From Acidimicrobiia bacterium (GTDB taxonomy: Bacteria > Actinomycetota > Acidimicrobiia > Acidimicrobiales > Ilumatobacteraceae): 5,832 nt of DNA. Under the pieces are notes generated by a model, which saw only the letters and a program-made list of their open reading frames with translations, searched no databases and had not been told where the DNA came from. Location of the stretch: assembly GCA_010025655.1 (NCBI GenBank), contig RGSV01000077.1:1-5832 (forward strand), in the 5' to 3' direction. Positions 1 through 5,832 of this stretch are shown here, piece by piece; within the stretch, counting starts at the first letter, position 1; each line of letters begins with the position of its first letter. A program made the translations under genes and the position numbers.

Positions 1-35
1 ATGACGACGATGACCTTCGCCTTGACACGCGCCAT
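1..35 (+). repeat. Left arm of a perfect 35-bp inverted repeat
   Basis: Bases 1-35 are the exact reverse complement of 577-611; the match breaks at 36 versus 576. The sequence codes MTTMTFALTRA of the desulfurase-like protein. The arm starts exactly at the window's first base, so its true length to the left is unknown. Confidence 0.95.
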
Positions 36-708
36 TGCCCGCACGCTGCGGCCCGGCGATCGTGTCGTCGGCACGCAGCTTGACCACGATGCGAATGTTT
101 CGCCGTGGCGTATCGCCTGCGAAGACTCGGGTGCCGAGCATGTACTAGCGCCATTCTCGATACCCGACGGGCGTCTCGACATGGGGGCCCTCGCTGATCT
201 CATCACACCGAACACCAAATGGGTCGCCGTCACCGGCGCGTCAAATTTGATCGGCACGATGCCCGATCTTCGGGCAGTGATTGCACTCGCGCGTCAGGTT
301 GGCGCGCGCGTGTTCGTCGACGCTGTTCACCTCGTGCCACACATGCCCGTAAGTGTTCGCGAACTCGGATGCGACGTGCTCGCTACCAGTCCCTACAAGT
401 GGTATGGGCCGCACGCCGGAGTCATGTGCATCGAACCCAACCTGCTCAATGCTCTACCTGTTGCCAAAGTTCGCCCCGCCGACAACATTGGCCCGCGACG
501 TTTCGAGACCGGAACACCAAATCTTGAAAACATTGCCGCCACCGAGGCCGCTGCGCGATTCTTGTTGGAAGAGGGCATGGCGCGTGTCAAGGCGAAGGTC
601 ATCGTCGTCATATTTGCGCCGAAGCACACGCCTTGCGGGTCGGCATCGAGCAACTGGCCAACAACTACGCGAGCACGCTCGAGCAACGCATCGGTGGCGT
701 GTGCCTGA
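1..708 (+). CDS. Cysteine desulfurase-like protein (class V aminotransferase), central part only; last 40 codons spurious
   Basis: A PLP-dependent fold-type I enzyme of the cysteine desulfurase-like / class V aminotransferase group. Visible motifs: HDAN at 29-32 followed by SPW, matching the HHAN..PW region of NifS/SufS relatives; FVDAVH at 105-110, whose Asp contacts the PLP nitrogen; SPYKWYGPH at 130-138 with K133 as the probable Schiff-base lysine; and an ETGTPN motif at 169-174. Position 1 is not a true start: MTTMTFALTRA is internal family sequence that follows FGAN, and the real N-terminus lies on the opposite strand at 577-890. Homology ends near codon 196 (about 588). Codons 197-235 are the antisense of the gene's own N-terminal region, so the stop at 706-708 is not genuine. 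The C-terminal ~110 residues, where NifS/SufS enzymes carry their catalytic cysteine, are absent, so true desulfurase activity cannot be judged. The family call is firm; the exact substrate is unknown. Confidence 0.8.
   Translation: MTTMTFALTRAIARTLRPGDRVVGTQLDHDANVSPWRIACEDSGAEHVLAPFSIPDGRLDMGALADLITPNTKWVAVTGASNLIGTMPDLRAVIALARQVGARVFVDAVHLVPHMPVSVRELGCDVLATSPYKWYGPHAGVMCIEPNLLNALPVAKVRPADNIGPRRFETGTPNLENIAATEAAARFLLEEGMARVKAKVIVVIFAPKHTPCGSASSNWPTTTRARSSNASVACA
577..611 (-). repeat. Right arm of the perfect 35-bp inverted repeat
   Basis: Exact reverse complement of 1-35, with a 541-bp spacer between the arms. On the minus strand it codes MTTMTFALTRA in its proper family context after FGAN, so this is the native copy in relation to the N-terminus. 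The outer ~12 bp at 577-588 also fit the plus-strand reading GMARV. They may therefore be the microhomology where two strands were joined. Confidence 0.95.
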
Positions 709-890
709 GCGAATGCCCCGTGGGTGTTGGCGTTGTTGCCGCTCGCTGACCACTCGCTGGCTGCGCGAATCGCGACGTCGACCATCTGGGTGCCGGCAGG
801 CCCGTCGAAGCGCGCCCATTCGCCCATGGCGCCCGGAAAGCGCGAGGGGGAGAGTTGCGCGCGCGGGTCTGTCACGGGTGTCGCGCTCAC
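577..890 (-). pseudogene. N-terminal fragment of the same cysteine desulfurase-like gene, on the opposite strand
   Basis: Read on the minus strand from GTG at 890, this encodes about 104 residues: an ARFDGPAGTQ motif at 26-35 (the YFDGPGGTQ of class V relatives), GNNANTHGAF at 51-60, and CFGANMTTMTFALTRA at 89-104. The last 11 residues repeat the first 11 of the plus-strand piece at position 1. The codon phase matches across the inverted repeat, so minus-strand codons 1-104 followed by plus-strand codons 12-196 rebuild an uninterrupted ~289-residue protein with no duplication or gap. Below 577 the minus frame stays open but only reads the complement of the plus-strand piece, so it is not protein. 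The start is uncertain: GTG 890 and GTG 875 both fit, with a weak AGGGTGAG upstream of the latter, while ATG 827 would cut into the family's usual N-terminus. It begins 13 bp after the stop of the small gene at 904-1173, suggesting co-transcription. Confidence 0.75.
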
Positions 891-903
891 CCTGAACAGC
901 GGC

Positions 904-1173
904 TTACTTCGCGCGCTTGGCGGCTTTGGCGAGACGCTTCTTGGTGCGACCCACGGGTGCCAGATGTCGGTGATCAAGGTCGCTCACCTCGACACCGTTG
1001 CCGAAGCGCACCCAGTACCGCTGCCACTGAAACCCATTGGCGAGAATTACGCGACCCTGACTGCCCAGAGGCACCTCGGGTAATTCCACCGTGGTTACGA
1101 CAGTGTCACCGATGCGCAGATCAAGCTGGCCTTCGTGGGGTTTGGCGAGGGAGTGCGGCTTCCAAAACGGCAT
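904..1173 (-). CDS. Small basic protein of unknown function, divergent from tig
   Basis: This 89-residue protein was not matched to a named family. Visible features: a central block at about 20-70 reading RIGDTVVTTVELPEVPLGSQ, then GRVILANG and a WVRFGNGVEV stretch. The alternating hydrophobic residues with a turn-like LGSQGRV resemble a small SH3- or KOW-like beta barrel. A strongly basic tail follows (RTKKRLAKAAKRAK, 76-89), which could contact nucleic acid. That fold and role are inference only. ATG at 1173 is the first usable start after an in-frame stop at 1188-1186. No Shine-Dalgarno sequence lies at normal spacing; a GGAGAAGG about 22 nt upstream is too far. The gene stands head to head with tig across 34 bp and just upstream of the desulfurase-like gene. 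Codon use looks like its neighbours', and the conserved-looking core supports a real gene. Confidence 0.7.
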   Translation of the reverse strand: MPFWKPHSLAKPHEGQLDLRIGDTVVTTVELPEVPLGSQGRVILANGFQWQRYWVRFGNGVEVSDLDHRHLAPVGRTKKRLAKAAKRAK

Positions 1174-1207
1174 GCACTCAGTATGTCACTTGTAGCCTTC
1201 TCCCTTC
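1174..1207. promoter_or_regulatory. 34-bp divergent spacer with possible overlapping leaderless promoters
   Basis: Both flanking genes start from this short spacer, so both promoters must lie in it or within the opposing gene. For tig, TAGCCT at 1193-1198 fits the TANNNT -10 pattern and would place the transcript start about 3 nt before, or at, the ATG at 1208. For the minus gene, CATACT (1185 down to 1180) matches four of six TATAAT positions and would place +1 exactly at its ATG. No clear -35 elements and no Shine-Dalgarno before tig are seen. Hexamers this short occur easily by chance. Confidence 0.3.
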
Positions 1208-2647
1208 ATGCAGTGCACGGTCGAACCCCTTGAAGGCAACAAAGTAAACGTCAACATCTCGGTCGATGTGACCGAATTCGATCGCGATGTCGAGATCGCC
1301 TATCGAAAATTGGCGCGTGAGGTGCGTATCGCGGGGTTCCGACCCGGCAAAGCCCCGCGCAAGGTCATTGACGCCCACCTCGGTGAGGCAGGAATGAAGG
1401 CGGCGCGCGCGCAAGCCATTGAAGATGCCGTGCCGAAGTATCTCGCCGAAGCGGTGAAGCAGCATGACATCGACATCATCGCCACGCCAAAGGTCGACCA
1501 TGTACACGGCGCAGAAGAGCTTGGCGCTCCGATTTCCTTCCACTGCGAGATGGAGATTCGCCCGGTCATCACGGTGGCGGGCTACGCCGGGCTGCGAGTG
1601 GAATTGCCGGCGACGACTGCGACCGAGAAGGAAATTGACGACGTCGTGAACAACGAGCGCAAGCGACACGGCACACTCGTCGATGCTGCGCGTCCGATCG
1701 CTACGGGCGATCAGGTCACCGTAGATCTTTCGGCTGCCCGTGACGGCACGCCGGTGCCAGGGCTCAACGTCGAAGCGTGGCTCTATGAGGTAGGTCGAGG
1801 TTGGGTGGCAGAGGGCTTCGACGCACAACTCGTCGGCATGTCAGCGGGCGAAGAAGCAGCCTTCACGGCAGTGCCCAACGGCAACACCGATGAAGCCCAG
1901 TTTTCTCTCAAGGTCGTGAAGGTGCAGGAACTTCAGCTGCCCGAATTGACTGATGCGTGGGTAGCCGACACCTTTGGCGAGTTCGACACGGTTGATGCCT
2001 GGCGCAGCGCATTGCGTGAACGCATGAGCGAGTCTCGTCTCAATCAGGCGCGCAACAGTGTCGTCGACCGCGTGACTGACGAATTGGCGAAGCTGGTTGA
2101 CATCGAGCTGCCACAGCCGATGGTCGAGGGCGACCTGCAGTCGCGGGTACGCAACACGGTCGAAACGTTCCAGCGACAGGGCATCGCCATCGCACAGTTC
2201 TTGCAGATCACCGGTCAGACCGAAGAGCAGTTCATCGAACAGCTACGTGACCAGTCACGCAAGGCGGTGCGCGTTGATCTTGCCTTGCGAGCAATTGCAA
2301 AAGATCGCAACATCGAAGTCGATGACCAAGCCATTGAAGATGAATACGAACGCATCGCTCAACGTGCCGGGGTGAAGCCCGCGCGCGTCAAGAAGTTGTA
2401 CGAAAAGAATGATGCCGTCGGCGACCTGCGTGCACAACTACGCAAATCGGCGGCGCTCGAGTGGCTCGTGCGCGAAGTCACGTACGTCGACGAGACTGGC
2501 GCGACGATCGCCACAGACATGCTGCTGCGCGAGGGCGTGAACATTGACCCCGCCAGTGACACGGGCGTAGGGGTTGGCGGCGATGATGAATCCAACACAG
2601 GTGAAGACGCCACCAGTACGGTGGCAGATGAGCCGAAAGGCGACTGA
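1208..2647 (+). CDS. tig: Trigger factor, ribosome-associated chaperone
   Basis: Trigger factor docks near the ribosomal exit tunnel and shields nascent chains in the cytoplasm. At 479 residues it is somewhat longer than the E. coli protein (432). Three domains are visible. The N-terminal ribosome-binding domain (1 to ~115) carries the signature loop GFRPGKAP at 43-50. The FKBP-like domain (~160-245) includes [28 protein letters not shown] and the exit [12 protein letters not shown]. The helical C-terminal substrate-binding domain spans ~255-445. The FKBP domain is shortened: the FPEDY..LAGK segment of E. coli is reduced to [11 protein letters not shown], and the aromatic active-site residues look poorly kept, so prolyl isomerase activity may be weak. 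Actinobacterial relatives are similarly degenerate there. Residues 449-479 form an acidic, Gly/Ser/Thr-rich, probably disordered tail. The start at ATG 1208 fits the family N-terminus but has no Shine-Dalgarno. The stop lies 8 bp before clpP. Confidence 0.96.
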   Translation: MQCTVEPLEGNKVNVNISVDVTEFDRDVEIAYRKLAREVRIAGFRPGKAPRKVIDAHLGEAGMKAARAQAIEDAVPKYLAEAVKQHDIDIIATPKVDHVHGAEELGAPISFHCEMEIRPVITVAGYAGLRVELPATTATEKEIDDVVNNERKRHGTLVDAARPIATGDQVTVDLSAARDGTPVPGLNVEAWLYEVGRGWVAEGFDAQLVGMSAGEEAAFTAVPNGNTDEAQFSLKVVKVQELQLPELTDAWVADTFGEFDTVDAWRSALRERMSESRLNQARNSVVDRVTDELAKLVDIELPQPMVEGDLQSRVRNTVETFQRQGIAIAQFLQITGQTEEQFIEQLRDQSRKAVRVDLALRAIAKDRNIEVDDQAIEDEYERIAQRAGVKPARVKKLYEKNDAVGDLRAQLRKSAALEWLVREVTYVDETGATIATDMLLREGVNIDPASDTGVGVGGDDESNTGEDATSTVADEPKGD

Positions 2648-2655
2648 AACCCCCC

Positions 2656-3282
2656 ATGCAGTTCTCGAACTATTACGTCCCTAACGTCACCGAGGTGACG
2701 AGCCGCGGCGAGCGGGTCTACGACCTGTACAGCCGTTTGCTGAAAGAGAACATCATCTTTCTTGGTACGCCGATCGACGACACCATCGCCAACCTGATTT
2801 GCGCGCAGCTCATTCACCTTGAGAGTGAAAATCCCGACAAAGACATCAACATCTACATCAATAGCCCTGGTGGTGACATCACTGCGTTGTTCGCCATTTA
2901 CGACACGATGCAGTTCATCAAGAACGACATAGCGACGATTTGTCTTGGTCAGGCAGCGTCAGCTGCAGCGGTGTTGCTTGCCGCCGGCACGAAGGGGAAG
3001 CGCCTCGCGCTCCCGCATGCGCGCGTGTTGCTGCACCAGCCGTATGGTCAGGTCGGTTATGGCCAAGTCACCGATCTTGAGATTGCGGCGCGCGAGATTC
3101 TGCGTATGCGCGACTTGCTCGAACAGATTCTCTCGAAGCACACCGGTCAGACCATTGAGCGCGTGCATGCCGACACTGATCGCGACTTCGTGATGGAAGC
3201 CGACGAGGCCAAGAACTACGGAGTCATCGACGAAGTCATCAGCACGCGACAGTTGGCCGACCGCAGCGGACCCATTCGGTAG
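2656..3282 (+). CDS. clpP: ATP-dependent Clp protease proteolytic subunit, ClpP2-like
   Basis: A serine protease subunit that forms a tetradecameric barrel and degrades proteins unfolded by ClpX or ClpC. Its 208 residues are normal length. The catalytic triad is intact: S102 in [10 protein letters not shown]127 in LLHQPYG, and D177 in DTDRD (by alignment with S97/H122/D171 of E. coli). The oligomer-core motif [10 protein letters not shown] starts at 67. [21 protein letters not shown] and the ending of the form [15 protein letters not shown] resemble actinobacterial ClpP2 more than ClpP1. A tyrosine-rich N-terminus ([10 protein letters not shown]) precedes the conserved RGER, and may be partly processed as in other actinobacteria. 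ATG 2656 follows a C-run with no Shine-Dalgarno, so translation may be coupled to tig, whose stop is 8 bp upstream. Only one clpP lies between tig and clpX, where many actinobacteria have two in tandem. Confidence 0.96.
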   Translation: MQFSNYYVPNVTEVTSRGERVYDLYSRLLKENIIFLGTPIDDTIANLICAQLIHLESENPDKDINIYINSPGGDITALFAIYDTMQFIKNDIATICLGQAASAAAVLLAAGTKGKRLALPHARVLLHQPYGQVGYGQVTDLEIAAREILRMRDLLEQILSKHTGQTIERVHADTDRDFVMEADEAKNYGVIDEVISTRQLADRSGPIR

Positions 3283-3289
3283 GGCGACG

Positions 3290-4567
3290 ATGGCAAAGTT
3301 CGGCGACACCGCAGAACTCGTCAAGTGTTCCTTCTGTTCAAAGACGCAGAAGCAGGTAAAGAAGATCATTGCCGGGCCTTCGGTGTACATCTGCAATGAC
3401 TGCATCGACTTGTGCAACGAAATCATCGATGAAGAGGTTGCCGACACCAGCAGTGCCGGTCTTGAAAACGTGCCGACACCGCGTGAGATTCGAGCGTTTC
3501 TCGACGACTTCGTTGTCGGGCAAGATGCCGCCAAGAAAGTGCTGGCCGTCGCCGTATTCAACCACTACCGACGTATCAAGTATTCGCAAGCAAAGAAGCC
3601 ACGTCGTGACGAAGTAGAGCTGCAGAAGAGCAACATCTTGCTTCTCGGGCCCACTGGATGCGGCAAGACCCACATGGCCCAGACCCTCGCGCGAATGTTG
3701 AATGTGCCGTTCGCGATTGCCGATGCGACAGCGCTCACCGAGGCGGGTTACGTCGGTGAAGATGTCGAAAACATCTTGCTCAAGTTGTTGCAGGCAGCTG
3801 ATTTTGATGTAAAGCGCGCCGAGATGGGCATCGTCTATATCGACGAGATCGACAAGATTGCCCGCAAGAGCGAAAACCCCTCGATCACCCGCGATGTCTC
3901 AGGCGAAGGAGTGCAGCAGGCCCTGCTCAAGATTCTCGAGGGCACGGTCGCTTCGGTGCCGCCCCAGGGCGGGCGCAAGCATCCGCACCAAGAGTTCATT
4001 CAGATTGACACCGCCAACGTGCTTTTCATCGTTGGTGGTGCGTTCGCCGGTCTTGATCAAATTATTGGTTCGCGTCTTGGTGACAAAGGGGTGGGCTTCC
4101 ACGCCACCGTTAAGTCGAAGCGCGATCGCGACCCCGGAGACTTGTTCGCCAAGGTGTTGCCGGAGGATTTGATGAAGTTCGGGTTGATTCCCGAATTCAT
4201 CGGGCGCCTGCCGATGATCGGGGCGGTGCACTCGTTGAAGAAGGATGCTTTGATGCAGATTCTGACTGAACCGAAGAACGCGCTCGTGAAGCAGTATCAG
4301 AAGTTCTTTGAGTTCGAAGACATGGAACTCGAGATCACTCGACCCGGTCTAGAAGCAATCGCCGAACTTGCGCTTGAGCGTGGCACGGGCGCCCGTGGTC
4401 TGCGCGCAATTCTCGAAGATGTGTTGCTCGACACGATGTACGACTTGCCGGGTCGTACCGATGTCGCAAAGGTGATCATTGATGCCAACTGCGTCACCGA
4501 CCGGGTAGCCCCGAAGATGGTGACCCGTTCGCCGCGCGTGGCGAAACCAAAGCGCGCAGCATCCTGA
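3290..4567 (+). CDS. clpX: ATP-dependent Clp protease ATP-binding subunit ClpX
   Basis: A hexameric AAA+ unfoldase that recognises tagged or damaged proteins and threads them into ClpP. At 425 residues it has full family length. The N-terminal zinc-binding dimerisation domain has C13, C16, C35 and C38. The AAA+ core has Walker A GPTGCGKT at 120-127, pore loop GYVG at 153-156, Walker B IVYIDEID at 181-188 (D185, E186), the RKH loop at 229-231, an arginine finger in FIGRLP (R306) and sensor 2 in GARGLR (R369). The ClpP-docking loop reads KGVGF at 266-270, where E. coli has IGF and mycobacteria LGF. The C-terminus is short and basic ([10 protein letters not shown]). ATG 3290 lies 7 bp after the clpP stop, with a weak AGGG at 3281-3284 as a possible ribosome binding site. 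All motor residues are present, so it should be active with the neighbouring ClpP. Confidence 0.97.
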   Translation: MAKFGDTAELVKCSFCSKTQKQVKKIIAGPSVYICNDCIDLCNEIIDEEVADTSSAGLENVPTPREIRAFLDDFVVGQDAAKKVLAVAVFNHYRRIKYSQAKKPRRDEVELQKSNILLLGPTGCGKTHMAQTLARMLNVPFAIADATALTEAGYVGEDVENILLKLLQAADFDVKRAEMGIVYIDEIDKIARKSENPSITRDVSGEGVQQALLKILEGTVASVPPQGGRKHPHQEFIQIDTANVLFIVGGAFAGLDQIIGSRLGDKGVGFHATVKSKRDRDPGDLFAKVLPEDLMKFGLIPEFIGRLPMIGAVHSLKKDALMQILTEPKNALVKQYQKFFEFEDMELEITRPGLEAIAELALERGTGARGLRAILEDVLLDTMYDLPGRTDVAKVIIDANCVTDRVAPKMVTRSPRVAKPKRAAS

Positions 4568-4625
4568 CTCCGCCAGTTTTCACAAATCGCCGCACGCTGA
4601 CTGGCACGGCAACTACGGTCAAGCC
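4568..4625 (+). promoter_or_regulatory. clpX-folC spacer with a possible leaderless -10 element
   Basis: TACGGT at 4614-4619 fits the TANNNT -10 pattern and sits so that the transcript start would be the G of the folC GTG at 4626. No convincing -35 hexamer is found at 16-18 bp spacing, and no Shine-Dalgarno precedes the GTG. The spacer is longer than the other gaps in the cluster, which makes a separate folC promoter plausible but unproven. Confidence 0.3.
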
Positions 4626-5832
4626 GTGAGTTTGACACCGATCGAGCGCGCGCGAGAATTTCTCGAATCTCACTCGGTGTACGAAAAGACGGGTCGAATC
4701 GAGTCGCCCAGCCTCGCAAACATTGAGCGGCTCATGCAGCTGTTGGGTGAGCCACAGCGCGCATATCGAACTATTCACATCACGGGCACCAACGGCAAGG
4801 GCTCGACAAGCCAGATGGTGACCAAGTTGCTCATGGCCCACGGCCTGACCGTCGGCACTTACACGAGCCCTCATCTTGAGCGGGTTAACGAGCGAATGAT
4901 GCGTAACGGCTTGCCGATTGATGATGACGAGTTTGCTGAGAACGTGCTCGCGATTGCCGAGTTAGAGCCCCTCGTCGGGCGACGCATCAGTTACTTCGAG
5001 ATTCTCACCGCAGTGGCATTTCGTTGGTTTGCAGACAGCGCCATCGACGTTGGCGTCATCGAGGTCGGTTTGCTTGGTCGATGGGATGCGACAAACGTCG
5101 TTGAAAGCGATGTTGCGGTATTGACCAACATCTCACTTGATCACACCGAGTTCGCCGGGCCAACCCACGCTCACATAGCCCGCGAGAAGGTGGGTATCGT
5201 CAAGTCAAACAGCGTCTTCGTGCAAGGCGAGACCAGACCTGACGTGCAAGAAATCCTGGCGGCTGCACCGTGCGCGAAGCGTGTGGTACGCGACGAGCAC
5301 TTCGAGGTACTCGAGAATGAACTTGCCGTTGGCGGGCGACTCGTGAGTGTGCGCACGACGCGCGCCGAGCACCGTGAGCTCTTCGTGCCACTGCACGGCA
5401 GGCACCAGGGTGACAACGCCGCGACGGCGATCGTCGCAGTTGAAGAATTCTTTGACCATGCCATCAGTCGCGATGTGCTCGACGAGGGCATGGCTACCGT
5501 GTCGATGCCCGGTCGCTTTGAGGTGATGGGTCATCAACCACTCGTCATCGTCGATGGCGCACACAACGTGGGTGGGGCTGAGGTCTGTGCCGAAGTTTTC
5601 TTCGACGACTTCCAGGTTGATGGCAGGCGAGTGTTGGTGTTGGGCATGTTGAAGAGTCGTGACCCTGAGGAGTTGCTCGGGGCGCTTCGTGCCGACGACT
5701 TCGATCTTGTGGTGTGTTGCAATGCACCGACGCCGCGAGGAACACCCGCCAGCGAGTTGATGAAGGTCGCGCAGGCCATGGGTTGTGACGACGTGCAGTC
5801 GTTCGACAAGGTCGATGCGGCCTTGTCGTACG
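4626..5832 (+). CDS. folC: Folylpolyglutamate synthase / dihydrofolate synthase, 3' end outside window
   Basis: Cytoplasmic ATP-dependent ligase of the Mur-ligase fold. It adds glutamate to folates and, in bifunctional forms, to dihydropteroate; the sequence alone does not separate the two. The frame is open for 402 codons to the window edge. Motifs: ATP-binding HITGTNGKGST at 51-61 (K58), SPHL at 81-84, SYFE..T, EVGLLGRWDATN at 146-157, TNISLDHTEF with D172 and H173, REKVGIVK with K188 (likely the carbamylated lysine), PGRFE at 295-299, and DGAHN at 310-314. The start is GTG 4626: the family-typical R-E-F-L-E and GRI..SLANIERL follow at once, and the first in-frame ATG would delete them. Two positions differ from the common form: L150 where Gly or Ala is usual, and V315 where Pro usually follows DGAHN. 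The family usually ends about 20-50 residues beyond the window edge. It is probably the last or a separately promoted gene of the cluster. Confidence 0.95.
   Translation, partial: MSLTPIERAREFLESHSVYEKTGRIESPSLANIERLMQLLGEPQRAYRTIHITGTNGKGSTSQMVTKLLMAHGLTVGTYTSPHLERVNERMMRNGLPIDDDEFAENVLAIAELEPLVGRRISYFEILTAVAFRWFADSAIDVGVIEVGLLGRWDATNVVESDVAVLTNISLDHTEFAGPTHAHIAREKVGIVKSNSVFVQGETRPDVQEILAAAPCAKRVVRDEHFEVLENELAVGGRLVSVRTTRAEHRELFVPLHGRHQGDNAATAIVAVEEFFDHAISRDVLDEGMATVSMPGRFEVMGHQPLVIVDGAHNVGGAEVCAEVFFDDFQVDGRRVLVLGMLKSRDPEELLGALRADDFDLVVCCNAPTPRGTPASELMKVAQAMGCDDVQSFDKVDAALSY

Noticed and set aside
1..3. ATG at the first base as the true start of the desulfurase-like gene
   Set aside because: The residues after it are internal family sequence that normally follows FGAN; the real N-terminus is on the minus strand at 577-890, so this ATG is an internal methionine codon.
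393..576. Continuation of the minus-strand open frame below 577
   Set aside because: It is the complement of the plus-strand coding piece; the residues after ALTRA (MPSSNKN...) have no relation to the family. Openness comes from high GC.
1..611. Insertion sequence or transposon bounded by the 35-bp inverted repeats
   Set aside because: The interior encodes the same enzyme as the flank, with no transposase and no target duplication visible; the arms are coding sequence of the gene itself.
1178..1828. 216-codon minus-strand open frame opposite tig
   Set aside because: It lies wholly antisense to a clearly recognised trigger factor, with no domain-like composition; a high-GC shadow frame.
2648..2655. 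C-run before clpP as a regulatory site
   Set aside because: The gap is only 8 bp and no known element fits; it is simply a spacer without a Shine-Dalgarno sequence.
4572..4605. GCCAGT / ACTGGC inverted repeat after clpX as a terminator
   Set aside because: Only a 6-bp stem with a 22-nt loop and no T-run after it; too weak for an intrinsic terminator and likely chance.
5171..5809. Several overlapping minus-strand open frames opposite folC
   Set aside because: They are antisense to folC, whose frame carries all the expected motifs; none shows recognisable protein features.

Overview
The window is about 5.8 kb of high-GC bacterial DNA, roughly 60% GC by eye. It most resembles an actinobacterium of the Acidimicrobiia / Ilumatobacter type. 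The placement is an inference from three things: the order tig-clpP-clpX-folC, a ClpP of the actinobacterial ClpP2 kind, and start sites that mostly lack a Shine-Dalgarno sequence. No marker gene here fixes the taxon.

Right part (about 1208-5832, all + strand): a compact protein quality-control cluster. It holds trigger factor (tig), an ATP-independent chaperone at the ribosome exit tunnel; one ClpP protease subunit; and ClpX, the AAA+ unfoldase that feeds ClpP. The gaps are 8 bp (tig-clpP) and 7 bp (clpP-clpX), so one transcript is likely. After a 58-bp gap comes folC (folylpolyglutamate / dihydrofolate synthase), which starts at GTG and runs off the right edge.

Middle (about 890-1207): a small minus-strand gene for an 89-residue basic protein of unknown function, transcribed divergently from tig across a 34-bp spacer. 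Just downstream of it, on the same strand, begins a cysteine desulfurase-like (class V aminotransferase) gene.

Left part (1-890): the desulfurase-like gene is rearranged. Its N-terminal ~104 codons lie on the minus strand (890 down to 577). Its next ~185 codons, including the PLP lysine, lie on the plus strand (1 to about 588). The two pieces share a perfect 35-bp inverted repeat (1-35 and 577-611) in matching codon phase. Joined through the repeat they give one continuous protein of ~289 residues lacking its last ~110. A fold-back chimera at a contig end (amplification or assembly) explains this best; a real inversion is the less likely alternative. The original layout was probably desulfurase-like and small gene on minus, diverging from tig-clpP-clpX-folC on plus.

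No RNA genes, CRISPR arrays, insertion sequences or convincing terminators were seen. The core genes are ordinary housekeeping genes. The points worth a second look are the fold-back, the lone ClpP2-type subunit, the ClpX loop variant and the apparent leaderless starts.
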